Shown: positions 1 through 8,263 of the stretch, piece after piece
How the letters are laid out: the number at the start of each line of letters is the position of its first letter
Position numbering within the stretch: the first letter of the stretch is position 1
Assembly: GCF_004361855.1 (NCBI RefSeq)
Contig: NZ_SNWQ01000001.1
Span: 372,001 to 436,000 of the forward strand
DNA: 64,000 bases
DNA from: Kribbella caucasensis
Lineage (GTDB): Bacteria; Actinomycetota; Actinomycetes; Propionibacteriales; Kribbellaceae
Direction: 5' to 3'
The notes under the pieces: model-generated
The model's input: the letters and a program-made list of their open reading frames with translations, nothing else
Databases searched by the model: none
What the model was told of the DNA's origin: nothing
Position numbers and translations under genes: made by a program

Positions 1-2
1 TA

Positions 3-455
3 CTGAGCCCGTCGCGCCGATCCGTGGAGCGACCGGCCGAAGAGATCGCGCAGCGGGTCGCGGTCAGCCTCGGACTGAACGTCAACCTCGTCCCATGCCC
101 GCACGATCTCGCCGGCGCGACCGAGGTCGCCCGCGCGGTGTTGACCGGTACGCCGCGGCCGACCGGGATCCTCGCGTTGGCCGATTCGATGGCGTTCGGG
201 GTCTACGCCGCCTGCTCCGAGCTCGGCATCCGCGTGCCCGACGAGCTGTCCCTTCTCGGGTATGACGACCAGCCGATGTCCCAGCTGCTCACGCCGCCGC
301 TGTCCACCTTCCACTGGCCACTCGACGAACTGGTCACCGACGTCGTCGCCCGCGTCACCTCGGCGATCGACACGAACCGCCGGGTCCGCCGGACCACCGT
401 CGTCCCCGAGCTGATCGAACGCGGCTCGGTCGCCGCCCCGCCCGCGAAGGCCTGA
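3..455 (+). CDS. LacI-family transcriptional regulator, C-terminal part (5' end outside window)
   Basis: The reading frame is open from the first bases of the window, so this is the 3' part of a longer gene. The visible part is the second half of a periplasmic-binding-protein-like effector domain: a PTGILALADSMAFGVYAA stretch, then the family signature VPDELSLLGYDD followed by LSTFHWPLDEL. This end of LacI/GalR proteins binds a sugar or nucleoside effector and carries the dimer interface; the DNA-binding helix-turn-helix would lie upstream. The stop at 453-455 is about 100 bp from the convergent SDR gene. The 99-bp gap shows no clear terminator. Target genes cannot be told from this fragment. 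Confidence 0.85.
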   Translation: MSPSRRSVERPAEEIAQRVAVSLGLNVNLVPCPHDLAGATEVARAVLTGTPRPTGILALADSMAFGVYAACSELGIRVPDELSLLGYDDQPMSQLLTPPLSTFHWPLDELVTDVVARVTSAIDTNRRVRRTTVVPELIERGSVAAPPAKA

Positions 456-554
456 CGGCGACCTCCAGTCACCCAGTACAACCACACCCGCGAAACTAGA
501 CCAATCTGGTCGACTTAAATCCCACCGTCCACCATGTGAACAACCTGCCCAACT

Positions 555-1379
555 TCAGGGAGATGGGCTGCGGAGTTTCTCTGTGGTCACCCACAAGCGC
601 CTGGCGAGCGACTCGTCGTACGAGGCCGGCGAGGACCGGACGGGGGTGAAGCGTTCGTAGTACCCGCTCGGGACTTCTGGGCCAACGGCCAGGCGGACGA
701 CCGGTTCGGCGCCGCGGCGGGCCGACAGGGCGAAGGCGTGGATGGCGGCGACCTGCAACTTCGGGAACTGCCGGCCAAGGTCGGTGCGAACCACACCGGG
801 ATGCAGTGCGGTCACCGCCAACTCGGGGCGGCGGCGCTGGAGTTCGTAGCTGAACAGGAGGTTGGCGAGCTTCGTCCGGCTGTAAGTCAGGAACGGGTCG
901 AAGTCGTGCTCACTGTTGAGACTTGCGAAATCGTCGGGGTCGATCCGGACGGGACCGCCACGCATGGGCGACCGGTGGCCCTCGGAGTTCACGTTGACGA
1001 CACGGCTGCCGGGGCGCATGAGCGGCAACAGGTTTGCGGTCATCGACCAGGGGGCGAGGTGATGGACGGCGAGGTTCAACTCGATCCCCTCTGCCGTCTC
1101 CTGCCGGGTGCGCGTCATCACCCCTGCGTTGTTGATCAGTACGTCGACTCGGTCGGTGGCCGCCGCGATCGCGGTGGCCACTCGCTCGACACCTTGTACT
1201 ACAGAGGCGTCCGCGGCGATGACGGTCGCGGCGGGGAGTTCGCGAGCCAGGTCGGCGGCGCGGTCGGGATCACGGCCGACCAGGAACAGCCGATGACCTT
1301 CGCCAGCGAGTTGACGGGCCGCGTGCCTGCCAAGGCCGGAGGTGGCGCCGACGAGTACCACGGTCTTCGGGCCGGCCAT
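555..1379 (-). CDS. Short-chain dehydrogenase/reductase (retinol dehydrogenase-like)
   Basis: A 274-residue classical SDR. The Rossmann motif is VGATSGLGRH near residue 11, the NNAG motif is present as INNAGV, and the catalytic YxxxK appears as YSRTK, so it should be an active NAD(P)-dependent oxidoreductase. The sequence after YSRTKLANLLF, with an LHPGVVRTDL loop, resembles the WW-oxidoreductase/retinol dehydrogenase group. The substrate is unknown. The start ATG follows a GGAGG-like site at about 1384-1390 that lies inside the 3' end of the upstream SDR gene, so the two are in one transcription unit under the divergent PadR-type promoter region. Confidence 0.88.
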   Translation of the reverse strand: MAGPKTVVLVGATSGLGRHAARQLAGEGHRLFLVGRDPDRAADLARELPAATVIAADASVVQGVERVATAIAAATDRVDVLINNAGVMTRTRQETAEGIELNLAVHHLAPWSMTANLLPLMRPGSRVVNVNSEGHRSPMRGGPVRIDPDDFASLNSEHDFDPFLTYSRTKLANLLFSYELQRRRPELAVTALHPGVVRTDLGRQFPKLQVAAIHAFALSARRGAEPVVRLAVGPEVPSGYYERFTPVRSSPASYDESLARRLWVTTEKLRSPSP

Positions 1380-2230
1380 CGCGCCTCCGGGGTGATGCGG
1401 TTGAGGCCGAGGGCTTGGGCAACCACGCGATCGCGGAGTCCGGCCGGGAGCTTCGTCAGGATGCTCAGACTGCGAGCGTCGCCGACGAGATAGCGGCGCT
1501 TCGGACGACGGGCTTCGACGGCGCGCGCGATGGTCTCCGCCACCTTCTCGACCGGACCGGGCTTAAACCGGGCGTTGGCCTTCTCGTAGGCTTCGAGATG
1601 TGCTCGGTAGAGCCGCACCCGATCCTGCTCGGCCTGGCTCTGCGCCTCTTTCGCTGCCGCACCCGCCTTGTCGAAGATCGCGGTCGCCGTCGAACCCGGC
1701 ACCACCACCGACACCGGGATCTTCCAGGCGGCGAGTTCCAGCCGGAGCGCGTCGGACAGGGAATCCAGGCCTGCCTTGCTGGCGGACAGCGCCGACAGCA
1801 ACGGCATCGCGACCTGACCGGTCGGGGCGCTGACGTTGACGATCCGCCCGGCCCCGCTCCGGATCAGCGGCAGGAACTCACGGATCACGGTCGCCGGGCC
1901 CAAGGTGTTGACCTCGAACTGACGACGCCACTCCTCTGCCGGGACCAGTTCCAATGGACCCTGCACGATCACGCCGGCGTTGTTCACCACCGCGTGCAGG
2001 CCCTTCACCTCGCCAGCGATCTGCTTTGCCGCCGCCGCGATGCTGGCCGAATCACTCAGCTCGAGCGTCACCACGCGGACCCCCGTGACTCCCTTGAAGA
2101 GACTCGTCGCACTCCGAGCCCCGGCGTACACGGTGAAGCCTCGGGTGGCGAGAGCGCGGACGGTGGCGGCGCCGATTCCGCCGGTGGCGCCGGTGACCAG
2201 CACCGCGCCTCGCTGTTGCTGCTCAGCCAT
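1199..2230 (-). CDS. Short-chain dehydrogenase-like protein with replaced catalytic Tyr
   Basis: An SDR-fold protein: VTGATGGIGAAT cofactor motif at the N-terminus, NNAG as VVNNAGV, and a GRIVNVSAP strand. At the YxxxK site the sequence is LSASK, so the catalytic tyrosine is a leucine while the lysine is kept. The frame runs 181 bp into the next SDR gene, and the last ~60 residues (rich in Pro, Ala, Trp) look like out-of-frame readthrough, so the original stop has probably been lost or shifted. ATG at 2230 is preferred because GAGGAG sits 5 nt upstream; a GTG at 2236 is also in frame. The promoter region faces a PadR regulator, the likely controller. Confidence 0.8.
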   Translation of the reverse strand: MAEQQQRGAVLVTGATGGIGAATVRALATRGFTVYAGARSATSLFKGVTGVRVVTLELSDSASIAAAAKQIAGEVKGLHAVVNNAGVIVQGPLELVPAEEWRRQFEVNTLGPATVIREFLPLIRSGAGRIVNVSAPTGQVAMPLLSALSASKAGLDSLSDALRLELAAWKIPVSVVVPGSTATAIFDKAGAAAKEAQSQAEQDRVRLYRAHLEAYEKANARFKPGPVEKVAETIARAVEARRPKRRYLVGDARSLSILTKLPAGLRDRVVAQALGLNRITPEARWPARRPWYSSAPPPALAGTRPVNSLAKVIGCSWSAVIPTAPPTWLANSPPRPSSPRTPL

Positions 2231-2257
2231 GCTCACTCCTCATATGGTCTGATGGAC

Positions 2258-2273
2258 ATGTCCTAAGGGACAT
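2258..2273. promoter_or_regulatory. Candidate PadR operator 1
   Basis: ATGTCCTAAGGGACAT is ATGT-N8-ACAT, the spacing of the classical PadR binding site. It lies 28 bp upstream of the SDR start, within the SDR/padR divergent spacer. Confidence 0.65.
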
Positions 2274-2289
2274 ATGATCGAGGATGAAC

Positions 2290-2305
2290 GTGTCCCCAGG
2301 GACAT
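2290..2305. promoter_or_regulatory. Candidate PadR operator 2
   Basis: GTGTCCCCAGGGACAT repeats operator 1 with one outer base changed, keeping an inverted TGTCCC/GGGACA core. The two centres are 32 bp (about three helical turns) apart, consistent with cooperative binding and with control of both divergent genes. Confidence 0.6.
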
Positions 2306-2364
2306 GTCAAGATGGCAGCCAGGAAACCCTCGGCCGACGGAGCCGCGGGCGGACAGGAGGCGGT

Positions 2365-2958
2365 ATGTCGTTGCGTCACGGGCTGCTCGGGCTGCTCGCC
2401 GAGGGACCGGCCAGCGGGTACGACCTGGCCCGCCGGTTCAGCGAGACGCTCGGCACGATCTGGCCCGCCCAGCACCCGAAGATCTACGCCGAGCTCGGCA
2501 GGCTCGCGGCCGACGGCCTGGTCGAGGTGGAGAGCGAGGGCCCTAGACGGCGGAAGGCCTACCGGATCACGGACGCCGGTCTCGCCGAGGTGAAGCACTG
2601 GTTGTCCGAGGTCGACGTCGATCACACGATGCGGCTGCAGCCGTTGCTCAGGTCACTGTTCTTCTGGCTGATGGACGCCGACGACCTGCAGCGGCACCTG
2701 GCCGCGGAGGCCCGGTTCTACACCGAGATCGCCGAGCAGTACCGGCAGTACGCCGAGCGCAAGGATCGCGGCGAGTTCGGCAACAGTCCCCAGACGCAGT
2801 CGATGCGAGTCGCGATCGAGGCCGGCGTCCGGCTGTACTCCGCGCTGGCCGACTGGGCCGAATGGGCGCAAACCGTGCCACCCGCAAAGCCCGCGAAGTC
2901 CACGAAGCCTGCAAAGTCCACGAAGCCTGCGAGAGCGGCGAAACCCACTACTCGTTGA
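2365..2958 (+). CDS. PadR-family transcriptional regulator
   Basis: A 197-residue protein. The N-terminal winged helix starts SLRHGLLGLLAEGPASGYDL and continues with IYAELGRLAADGLVE and a YRITDAG wing, typical of PadR. A long C-terminal dimerisation helix region (PadR type 2, Vir-like) follows with EARFYTEIAEQYRQY. The tail after residue 170 is a lysine/proline/alanine repeat (KPAKSTKPAKS), a basic low-complexity end common in high-GC actinomycetes. ATG at 2365 has AGGAGG at 2356-2361; the upstream in-frame start at 2284 gives unrelated residues. It is divergent from two SDR genes with paired operator-like repeats between, suggesting autoregulation and SDR control. Its 3' end overlaps the convergent GAF regulator by 11 bp. 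Confidence 0.88.
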   Translation: MSLRHGLLGLLAEGPASGYDLARRFSETLGTIWPAQHPKIYAELGRLAADGLVEVESEGPRRRKAYRITDAGLAEVKHWLSEVDVDHTMRLQPLLRSLFFWLMDADDLQRHLAAEARFYTEIAEQYRQYAERKDRGEFGNSPQTQSMRVAIEAGVRLYSALADWAEWAQTVPPAKPAKSTKPAKSTKPARAAKPTTR

Positions 2959-4393
2959 GGCGGTTCAGGCGGGCCGAGACGGCGGGGCGGCGACGGTCGA
3001 CCAGGGGTAGCTCGACGTCGAGGGTCTCGAAGATCTCCAGGTCCTCGGCCCCGATCGACGTCTGCCCGTAGCGCCACAACAGGTCGGCGTCACCGGAGTC
3101 CAGTACTGCGCCGCGCAACGTCGCCTCCAGCTCGTCCCGTTCCGCGCGCAACGCCGGCGCGTCCGATCGCTCCAGCAGCGGACCGGCGTACAGGTCGAGC
3201 GCCGCTGCCAGGTCGCCGCGCTGGATGGCGGCCTGGACGTCGGTGATGTCGCCGGTGACGTCGGCGACGATCCGGTACGGCTTGGTGTCGAGAACGCCTT
3301 CACCGAGGAGGTTCCGCAGTCGGTGCATCTCGGCGCGGACCGTCGTCGGGTTGCCCTCGTCGCCGTACAACTGGAGCATCAACTGCTCGGCGGTCAGCCC
3401 GGACGGATGCAGCAACAGCAACGCGAGCACCTCGGCCCGGCGCAACGTCAGGGTGATCTCACGGCCACCGACCACGGCCATCGGCTGACGCGAACCGAGC
3501 AGCTTCAACCGCAACGACGCGCGACGGCGTACGGACCCTGGGATGCGCAGCAGGAAGCCCTCGTCGAGTTGCTCGATCACGCCCTCGCGGCCGTCGCCGA
3601 GGTCGACCCGGTCGGCGCCGTCCGGCACCACAAGCCGATCCGGCAACCACGCCAGCGGCTGGACCGCGAGGACCCGTCCGGTCGGGGTGAGCAGTGCACC
3701 CGCCGAGTCGCCAAGGGCCGCGAGGTGACGCATGTTCCGGGCCCGGAGCAGTTCGTCGGCCGCGGCCATCCGGACCCGCAACTGTCCCTCGGCGAGCTGG
3801 GCCGCGGCAGTCACCAACGCCACCATCGCGGGATGGACGGTTCGCAGCGGACCGGAGACGTCGACGGCGCCGATCACCTTGCCGGTGTCGGGATCGTGGA
3901 CCGGCGCGGCAGCACAGGTCCACGCGTGGATCCGGCGTACCAGGTGTTCGGCAGAGTGGATCTGCACCGGCTGATCGGCGGCGAGCGCGGTCCCCATCCC
4001 GTTGGTGCCGATCTTGTCCTCGGACCAGATCGCCCCTTCGGACAAGGCGATCCGGTCCGCCTGCCGCTGGACGTCGGCGGCCCCTTCGCGCCAGAGCACC
4101 AGCCCCTGCGCGTCGGTGATGAGCATGATGTGGGACGCGTCGTCCGCGATCGAGGTCAGCGTCTGCCGCAGGATCGGCAGCACCGCGCGCAGCGGGTGGT
4201 TCGCTCGCAAGGATTCCAGCTCGTCGCCGGAGACCACCACCGGCGGGGCATCGAGCTCGGGGTCGACCGATGCGGCCAATGACCGCTGCCAGGATTCGGC
4301 GACCACTGGACGCGGTACGCCGGGCACCCGGCCACCACCGAGCACCTCGTCGTACAGCTCACTCAGCCGGCGCGCCTGCTCAGGTGCGTCCAC
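2948..4393 (-). CDS. GAF-domain transcriptional regulator with C-terminal winged helix (AcoR-like)
   Basis: A 481-residue protein. The N-terminal third has the AcoR-like lead (VAESWQRSLA, then LRANHPLRAVLPILR) and a GAF sensor domain with the SEGAIWSEDKIGTNGMGTAL signature, followed by the APVHDPDTGKVIGAVDVSG strand. The C-terminal part carries a winged-helix/BTAD-like region (LTLRRAEVLALLLLHPSGL through VRAEMHRLRNLLGEG) rather than an AAA+ and Fis HTH pair, so it is not a sigma-54 activator. In actinobacteria such proteins sit next to alcohol or acetaldehyde catabolic genes and control them. Here it is divergent from an aldehyde dehydrogenase, with repeated TGCAACGT elements between them as candidate binding sites. 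Confidence 0.82.
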   Translation of the reverse strand: MDAPEQARRLSELYDEVLGGGRVPGVPRPVVAESWQRSLAASVDPELDAPPVVVSGDELESLRANHPLRAVLPILRQTLTSIADDASHIMLITDAQGLVLWREGAADVQRQADRIALSEGAIWSEDKIGTNGMGTALAADQPVQIHSAEHLVRRIHAWTCAAAPVHDPDTGKVIGAVDVSGPLRTVHPAMVALVTAAAQLAEGQLRVRMAAADELLRARNMRHLAALGDSAGALLTPTGRVLAVQPLAWLPDRLVVPDGADRVDLGDGREGVIEQLDEGFLLRIPGSVRRRASLRLKLLGSRQPMAVVGGREITLTLRRAEVLALLLLHPSGLTAEQLMLQLYGDEGNPTTVRAEMHRLRNLLGEGVLDTKPYRIVADVTGDITDVQAAIQRGDLAAALDLYAGPLLERSDAPALRAERDELEATLRGAVLDSGDADLLWRYGQTSIGAEDLEIFETLDVELPLVDRRRPAVSARLNRLNE

Positions 4394-4440
4394 GCCTCAG
4401 CCTCACCCGGAATCCATACCTGTTCAAGACCGCGGACCAA

Positions 4441-4477
4441 TGCAACGTCGATGCAACGTCGGCCCTTCTACGTTGCA
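4441..4477. promoter_or_regulatory. Candidate operator: three TGCAACGT elements
   Basis: TGCAACGT occurs at 4441-4448 and 4452-4459, and its reverse complement ACGTTGCA at 4470-4477. The last two form an inverted repeat with a 10-bp spacer. The cluster sits 31 bp before the aldehyde dehydrogenase start, between the two divergent genes, and is the likely site for the GAF regulator. Confidence 0.6.
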
Positions 4478-4507
4478 GTCCAACCGGCATCGTAGCCAGG
4501 AGGTCCT

Positions 4508-6031
4508 ATGACTATCTACGCATCGCCCGGGCAGGACGGCAGCCCGGTCTCGTACAAGCCCCGGTACGACCACTTCATCGGCGGCGAATGGGTGCCACCG
4601 GTCAAGGGTGGTTACTTCGAGAACCCGACGCCGGTCACCGGCGAGAACTTCACCGAGATCGCCCGCGGCACGTCCGAGGACGTCGAGCGCGCCCTGGACG
4701 CCGCCCATGGCGTGGCACCCTCGTGGGGCCGGACGTCGCCGGCCGAGCGGGCGAACATCCTGAACAGGATCGCCGACCGGATCGAGCAGAACCTCGAACT
4801 GCTCGCCGTCGCCGAGACCTGGGACAACGGCAAGGCGGTCCGGGAGACCCTGGCCGCCGACATCCCGCTCGCGGTCGACCACTTCCGGTACTTCGCCGGC
4901 GCGCTGCGCGCGCAGGAGGGGTCGATCTCGACCGTCGACGACGACACCATCGCGTACCACTTCCACGAGCCGCTCGGTGTGGTCGCCCAGATCATCCCGT
5001 GGAACTTCCCGATCCTGATGGCGGTCTGGAAGCTGGCTCCCGCACTCGCGGCCGGGAACGCCGTCGTCCTGAAGCCGGCCGAGCAGACGCCCGCCTCGAT
5101 CCACGTCCTGCTCGAACTGATCCACGACCTGCTGCCGCCCGGTGTGCTCAACGTGGTCAACGGGTTCGGCGTCGAGGCCGGCAAACCGCTTGCCTCCAGC
5201 AACAGAGTCGCCAAGGTCGCGTTCACTGGTGAGACCACGACCGGCCGGCTGATCATGCAGTACGCGTCGGAGAACATCATCCCGGTCACCCTCGAACTCG
5301 GCGGCAAGAGCCCGAACATCTTCTTCGCCGACGTCGCCTCGGCCCGGGACGACTTCTACGACAAGGCGCTCGAGGGCTTCACGCTGTTCGCGCTGAACCA
5401 GGGCGAGGTCTGCACCTGCCCCTCCCGCGCGTTGATCCAGTCCTCGATCTACGACGGCTTCCTGGCCGACGGGATCGCCCGGACGCAGGCGATCAAGATG
5501 GGCGACCCACTCGACACCGAGACGATGATGGGCGCGCAGGCGAGCAATGACCAGTTCGAGAAGATCCTGTCCTACATCGACATCGGCCTGGCCGAGGGTG
5601 CGCGCGTGCTCACGGGGGGAGCCCGCGCGGAGCTCGACGGGAACCTGGCCGGCGGGTACTACATCCAGCCGACCGTGTTCGAGGGCGACAACAAGATGCG
5701 GATCTTCCAGGAGGAGATCTTCGGCCCGGTCGTGTCGGTGACCAGGTTCGACGACTACGCCGACGCGCTGAAGATCGCCAACGACACCCTGTACGGGCTC
5801 GGTGCCGGAGTCTGGTCGCGCGACGTCAACACCGCTTACCGGGCCGGCCGGGAGATCCAGGCCGGCCGGGTCTGGACGAACTGCTACCACGCGTACCCCG
5901 CGCACGCGGCGTTCGGCGGGTACAAGAACTCCGGGATCGGCCGGGAGAACCACAAGATGATGCTCGAGCACTACCAGCAGACCAAGAACCTGCTGGTCAG
6001 CTACTCGCCCACCAAACTCGGGTTCTTCTGA
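4508..6031 (+). CDS. NAD-dependent aldehyde dehydrogenase (ExaC/AcoD type)
   Basis: A 507-residue cytosolic aldehyde dehydrogenase that oxidises aldehydes, most likely acetaldehyde, to acids. It shows the full family signature: [19 protein letters not shown], the Rossmann region [11 protein letters not shown], the general-base motif [12 protein letters not shown], and the catalytic cysteine in [11 protein letters not shown] near residue 302. The tail [26 protein letters not shown] is the ExaC/acetaldehyde dehydrogenase II ending. AGGAGG at 4498-4503 sets the start. The DUF779 gene follows 5 bp downstream and the GAF regulator is divergent; this trio is a recurring arrangement for ethanol/acetaldehyde catabolism, which supports the substrate assignment. 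Confidence 0.93.
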   Translation: MTIYASPGQDGSPVSYKPRYDHFIGGEWVPPVKGGYFENPTPVTGENFTEIARGTSEDVERALDAAHGVAPSWGRTSPAERANILNRIADRIEQNLELLAVAETWDNGKAVRETLAADIPLAVDHFRYFAGALRAQEGSISTVDDDTIAYHFHEPLGVVAQIIPWNFPILMAVWKLAPALAAGNAVVLKPAEQTPASIHVLLELIHDLLPPGVLNVVNGFGVEAGKPLASSNRVAKVAFTGETTTGRLIMQYASENIIPVTLELGGKSPNIFFADVASARDDFYDKALEGFTLFALNQGEVCTCPSRALIQSSIYDGFLADGIARTQAIKMGDPLDTETMMGAQASNDQFEKILSYIDIGLAEGARVLTGGARAELDGNLAGGYYIQPTVFEGDNKMRIFQEEIFGPVVSVTRFDDYADALKIANDTLYGLGAGVWSRDVNTAYRAGREIQAGRVWTNCYHAYPAHAAFGGYKNSGIGRENHKMMLEHYQQTKNLLVSYSPTKLGFF

Positions 6032-6036
6032 TCCTG

Positions 6037-6417
6037 ATGGTTGTCGAGAAGGTGTCCCTGACGGTCGAGGCGGCGGATCTGCTCCGCCGTCTCACCGCCG
6101 TGCACGGTCCGCTGATGTTCCACCAGTCGGGTGGGTGCTGCGACGGCAGTTCGCCCATGTGCTACCCGGACGGCGAGTTCCGGACGGGGCCGGCGGACGT
6201 GTATCTGGGTGACCTGACCGTCGAGGGTGTGCCGGCGCCGATCGGATTCTGGATGGCCGCGAACCAGTACGAGTACTGGAAGCACACCCAGCTCACCGTG
6301 GACGTCGTCAAGGGCCGCGGCAGCGGCTTCTCGGTGGAGGCGCCCGAGGGCGTCCGCTTCCTGATCCGTTCGAGGTTGTTCAGCGGCGAGGAGTCGAGCG
6401 AACTTGGTCTGATCTAA
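6037..6417 (+). CDS. DUF779 family protein
   Basis: A 126-residue protein matching the DUF779 family, typically encoded directly after ExaC-like aldehyde dehydrogenases. Visible hallmarks are a cysteine-rich LMFHQSGGCCDGSSPMCYP segment near residue 28, a GFWMAANQYEYWKHTQL block and the VDVVKGRGSGFSVEAPEGVRF ending. The conserved GCCDGSxPxC cysteines suggest metal binding or redox function, but none is established to my knowledge. It begins 5 bp after the dehydrogenase stop and is surely co-transcribed with it. A strong hairpin terminator lies about 130 bp downstream. Confidence 0.88.
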   Translation: MVVEKVSLTVEAADLLRRLTAVHGPLMFHQSGGCCDGSSPMCYPDGEFRTGPADVYLGDLTVEGVPAPIGFWMAANQYEYWKHTQLTVDVVKGRGSGFSVEAPEGVRFLIRSRLFSGEESSELGLI

Positions 6418-6548
6418 CTGTGCCTGATCTGTGAACGGGCTCCCGGGCGGCGCTGTCGCGCGCCACACGGCACCGCCGCCCGGGTCAACGGCTCACGCAG
6501 ACGATGTCGTCGGCCCTCCCCCCGAAGGCGACGTCTGCGTGACCAGCG

Positions 6549-6595
6549 AGTGCCGGCCGTCCGGTGGCGTTGCCGGACGACCGGCACTCTTCTTT
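6549..6595 (+). terminator. Rho-independent terminator after the aldehyde dehydrogenase/DUF779 unit
   Basis: AGTGCCGG...CCGGACG pairs with a matching arm at about 6572-6588 (one base bulged) and is followed by CTTCTTT. It sits between convergent genes. Confidence 0.7.
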
Positions 6596-6611
6596 GTCCG
6601 CCCGTTCTCGG

Positions 6612-7025
6612 TCAGACGACCACGCCGAGGGTTAGCAGGATGTTGGCGTACAGGCGTTGTTCTCCGGTCGCGACGGCGACGGCCAGCTCGGGGCCGCGGG
6701 CGGTGGCGTAGAAGTCCTCGCGAGCGAGTGGCTGCAGCTCGACTGCCGGAAGGAGTTCTCGGAAACGCGCGTAGATGTCCGGTTCCTCGCCGGTCTCGGT
6801 CGCCATCACCCGGGCGGCCTCGACCGGGACGACCCCGAGCAAGGTCTCCAGTACGTCGTCGACCGGGATCTGCCCCGGCCGCAGGTTCAGCCAGATCGTC
6901 TCGGCCTGCGGCCCGACCGCGGTGGCGTACGGATAGTTGCCGTCGGCCAGCAGGACGACGGAGCCATGTCCGGCCCGGGCCAGCGCCCCCAGCAACGGCG
7001 GATGGATCAGCGGGTAGCGCAGCAC
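6612..7025 (-). CDS. RbsD/FucU family sugar mutarotase
   Basis: A 137-residue protein of the RbsD/FucU fold, which interconverts pyranose/furanose or alpha/beta anomers of ribose or fucose. The N-terminus LRYPLIHPPLLGALARAGHG contains the catalytic histidine (GHG) and is followed by LLADGNYPY, the classic LADxNFP site. The C-terminal FYATARGPELAVAVATGEQRLYANILL supplies the expected aromatic and Asn active-site residues. The start is a GTG with GGAGG 6 nt upstream. It stands alone, with no sugar transporter nearby. The family member is closer to FucU than RbsD by its NYPYA motif, but the sugar cannot be decided. Confidence 0.88.
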   Translation of the reverse strand: MLRYPLIHPPLLGALARAGHGSVVLLADGNYPYATAVGPQAETIWLNLRPGQIPVDDVLETLLGVVPVEAARVMATETGEEPDIYARFRELLPAVELQPLAREDFYATARGPELAVAVATGEQRLYANILLTLGVVV

Positions 7026-7339
7026 CGGGACCTCCAGGAGAAGGGTGGGAAATCGAAATCAGGGTCCCCTCAGGGTAGGTCCAACTCCACCCTCCGGCGG
7101 GGTGACAACGCTCCTGTGGACAGCCGTCCTTCGCCCGACGATCGAGGCATGACCACGACCGCCGGACCTGGCACCCCGCCTGCCCGCCCGCTCAGCCTGC
7201 CCCGCCCGCACTCCCCATCCCGACCAGACGACTGCATCGGCCGCTGGTCGCCGTCGCGATCGCCCTGGCCGCGTTCACACTCGTCGCCATCGGCGGCGCA
7301 CTGTTCGACGACCGCGACCTGCTCGGCCACCCGATCTGG

Positions 7340-8170
7340 ATGAAGCCGCTGAAGTTCACCATCAGCTTCAGCCTGTACTGCGTGACGCTGGCCTGGATGT
7401 TGTCCCTGCAGACGAAGCGCCGCCGGCCCGGCTGGTGGCTCGGCACGGTGGTCGCCACCGGGATCGCGGTCGAGATGATCCTGATCGTCGGCCAGGTCGC
7501 GGTCCGCGGCCGGCAACTGCACTTCAACATGTCCACGCCGGCAGACAAGCTGATCCACTACATCATGGCCGGAACGGTCTACGTGATCTGGGCCGCCGTA
7601 CTGGTGGTCGCGATCCAGCTGCTGTTCGACAAGCCCGGCGACCGGGCGCTGCGCTGGAGCATCCGGCTCGCGCTCGGCACCACTCTCGGCGGCATGCTGC
7701 TGGGCAACCTGATGTTCCACGCGAGTCCGGCCCAGCAGCGGGCGATGGACGCGACCGGCGACGAGAAGTTCTTCGGCACGCACTCGGTCGGTGTCGAGGA
7801 CGGCGGCCCAGGGATGCCGATCACCGGTTGGAGCACCGAGGGCGGCGACCTGCGAATCGGCCACTTCCTCGGCGTCCACGCGCTGCAGGCGATCCCGTTG
7901 CTTGCCCTCGGCCTCGTTCTGCTGGCCCGCCGGTACCGGTCCCTTCGTCCCGAGGGTCCACGAACCGCTCTGGTGCTGATCGGCACCGCGGCGTACGCGG
8001 GACTGATCTGGCTTGTCACCTGGCAGGCGCAGCGTGGCGAATCCATCGCGCACCCGAGCGCACCGACACTCTTCGCCTTCGCCGGATTGCTCTGCGCGAC
8101 CGCTACGCTGTCGCTCGCTGTGCTGGCTCGTGCGCGAAGGAGAACCCTCGTCCCGCCCTCAATCCGGTGA
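7340..8170 (+). CDS. Multi-pass membrane protein of unknown function (N-terminus displaced)
   Basis: From ATG 7340 the protein has 276 residues with about seven hydrophobic segments (for example FTISFSLYCVTLAWML, MAGTVYVIWAAVLVVAIQLL, GVHALQAIPLLALGLVLLA). The same frame is open upstream to about 7103 and encodes a further good helix, VAVAIALAAFTLVAIGGALF, then DDRDLLGHPIW running into the ATG, so the true protein starts earlier. No ATG, GTG or TTG is in frame there. An ATG at 7149 preceded by CGAGG is in a different frame (MTTTAGPGTPP), so either a frameshift lies between about 7150 and 7230 or a rare start such as CTG 7232 is used. Family unknown to me. Confidence 0.7.
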   Translation: MKPLKFTISFSLYCVTLAWMLSLQTKRRRPGWWLGTVVATGIAVEMILIVGQVAVRGRQLHFNMSTPADKLIHYIMAGTVYVIWAAVLVVAIQLLFDKPGDRALRWSIRLALGTTLGGMLLGNLMFHASPAQQRAMDATGDEKFFGTHSVGVEDGGPGMPITGWSTEGGDLRIGHFLGVHALQAIPLLALGLVLLARRYRSLRPEGPRTALVLIGTAAYAGLIWLVTWQAQRGESIAHPSAPTLFAFAGLLCATATLSLAVLARARRRTLVPPSIR

Positions 8171-8263
8171 ATTTTCCTTCGCCGGGACACCTTCCGCCCT
8201 TAGGGTCGGGCCCGGACGGGTCGTGGAGGGCGATCCGCGCACACAACTCCATGGAGCGTTGCT

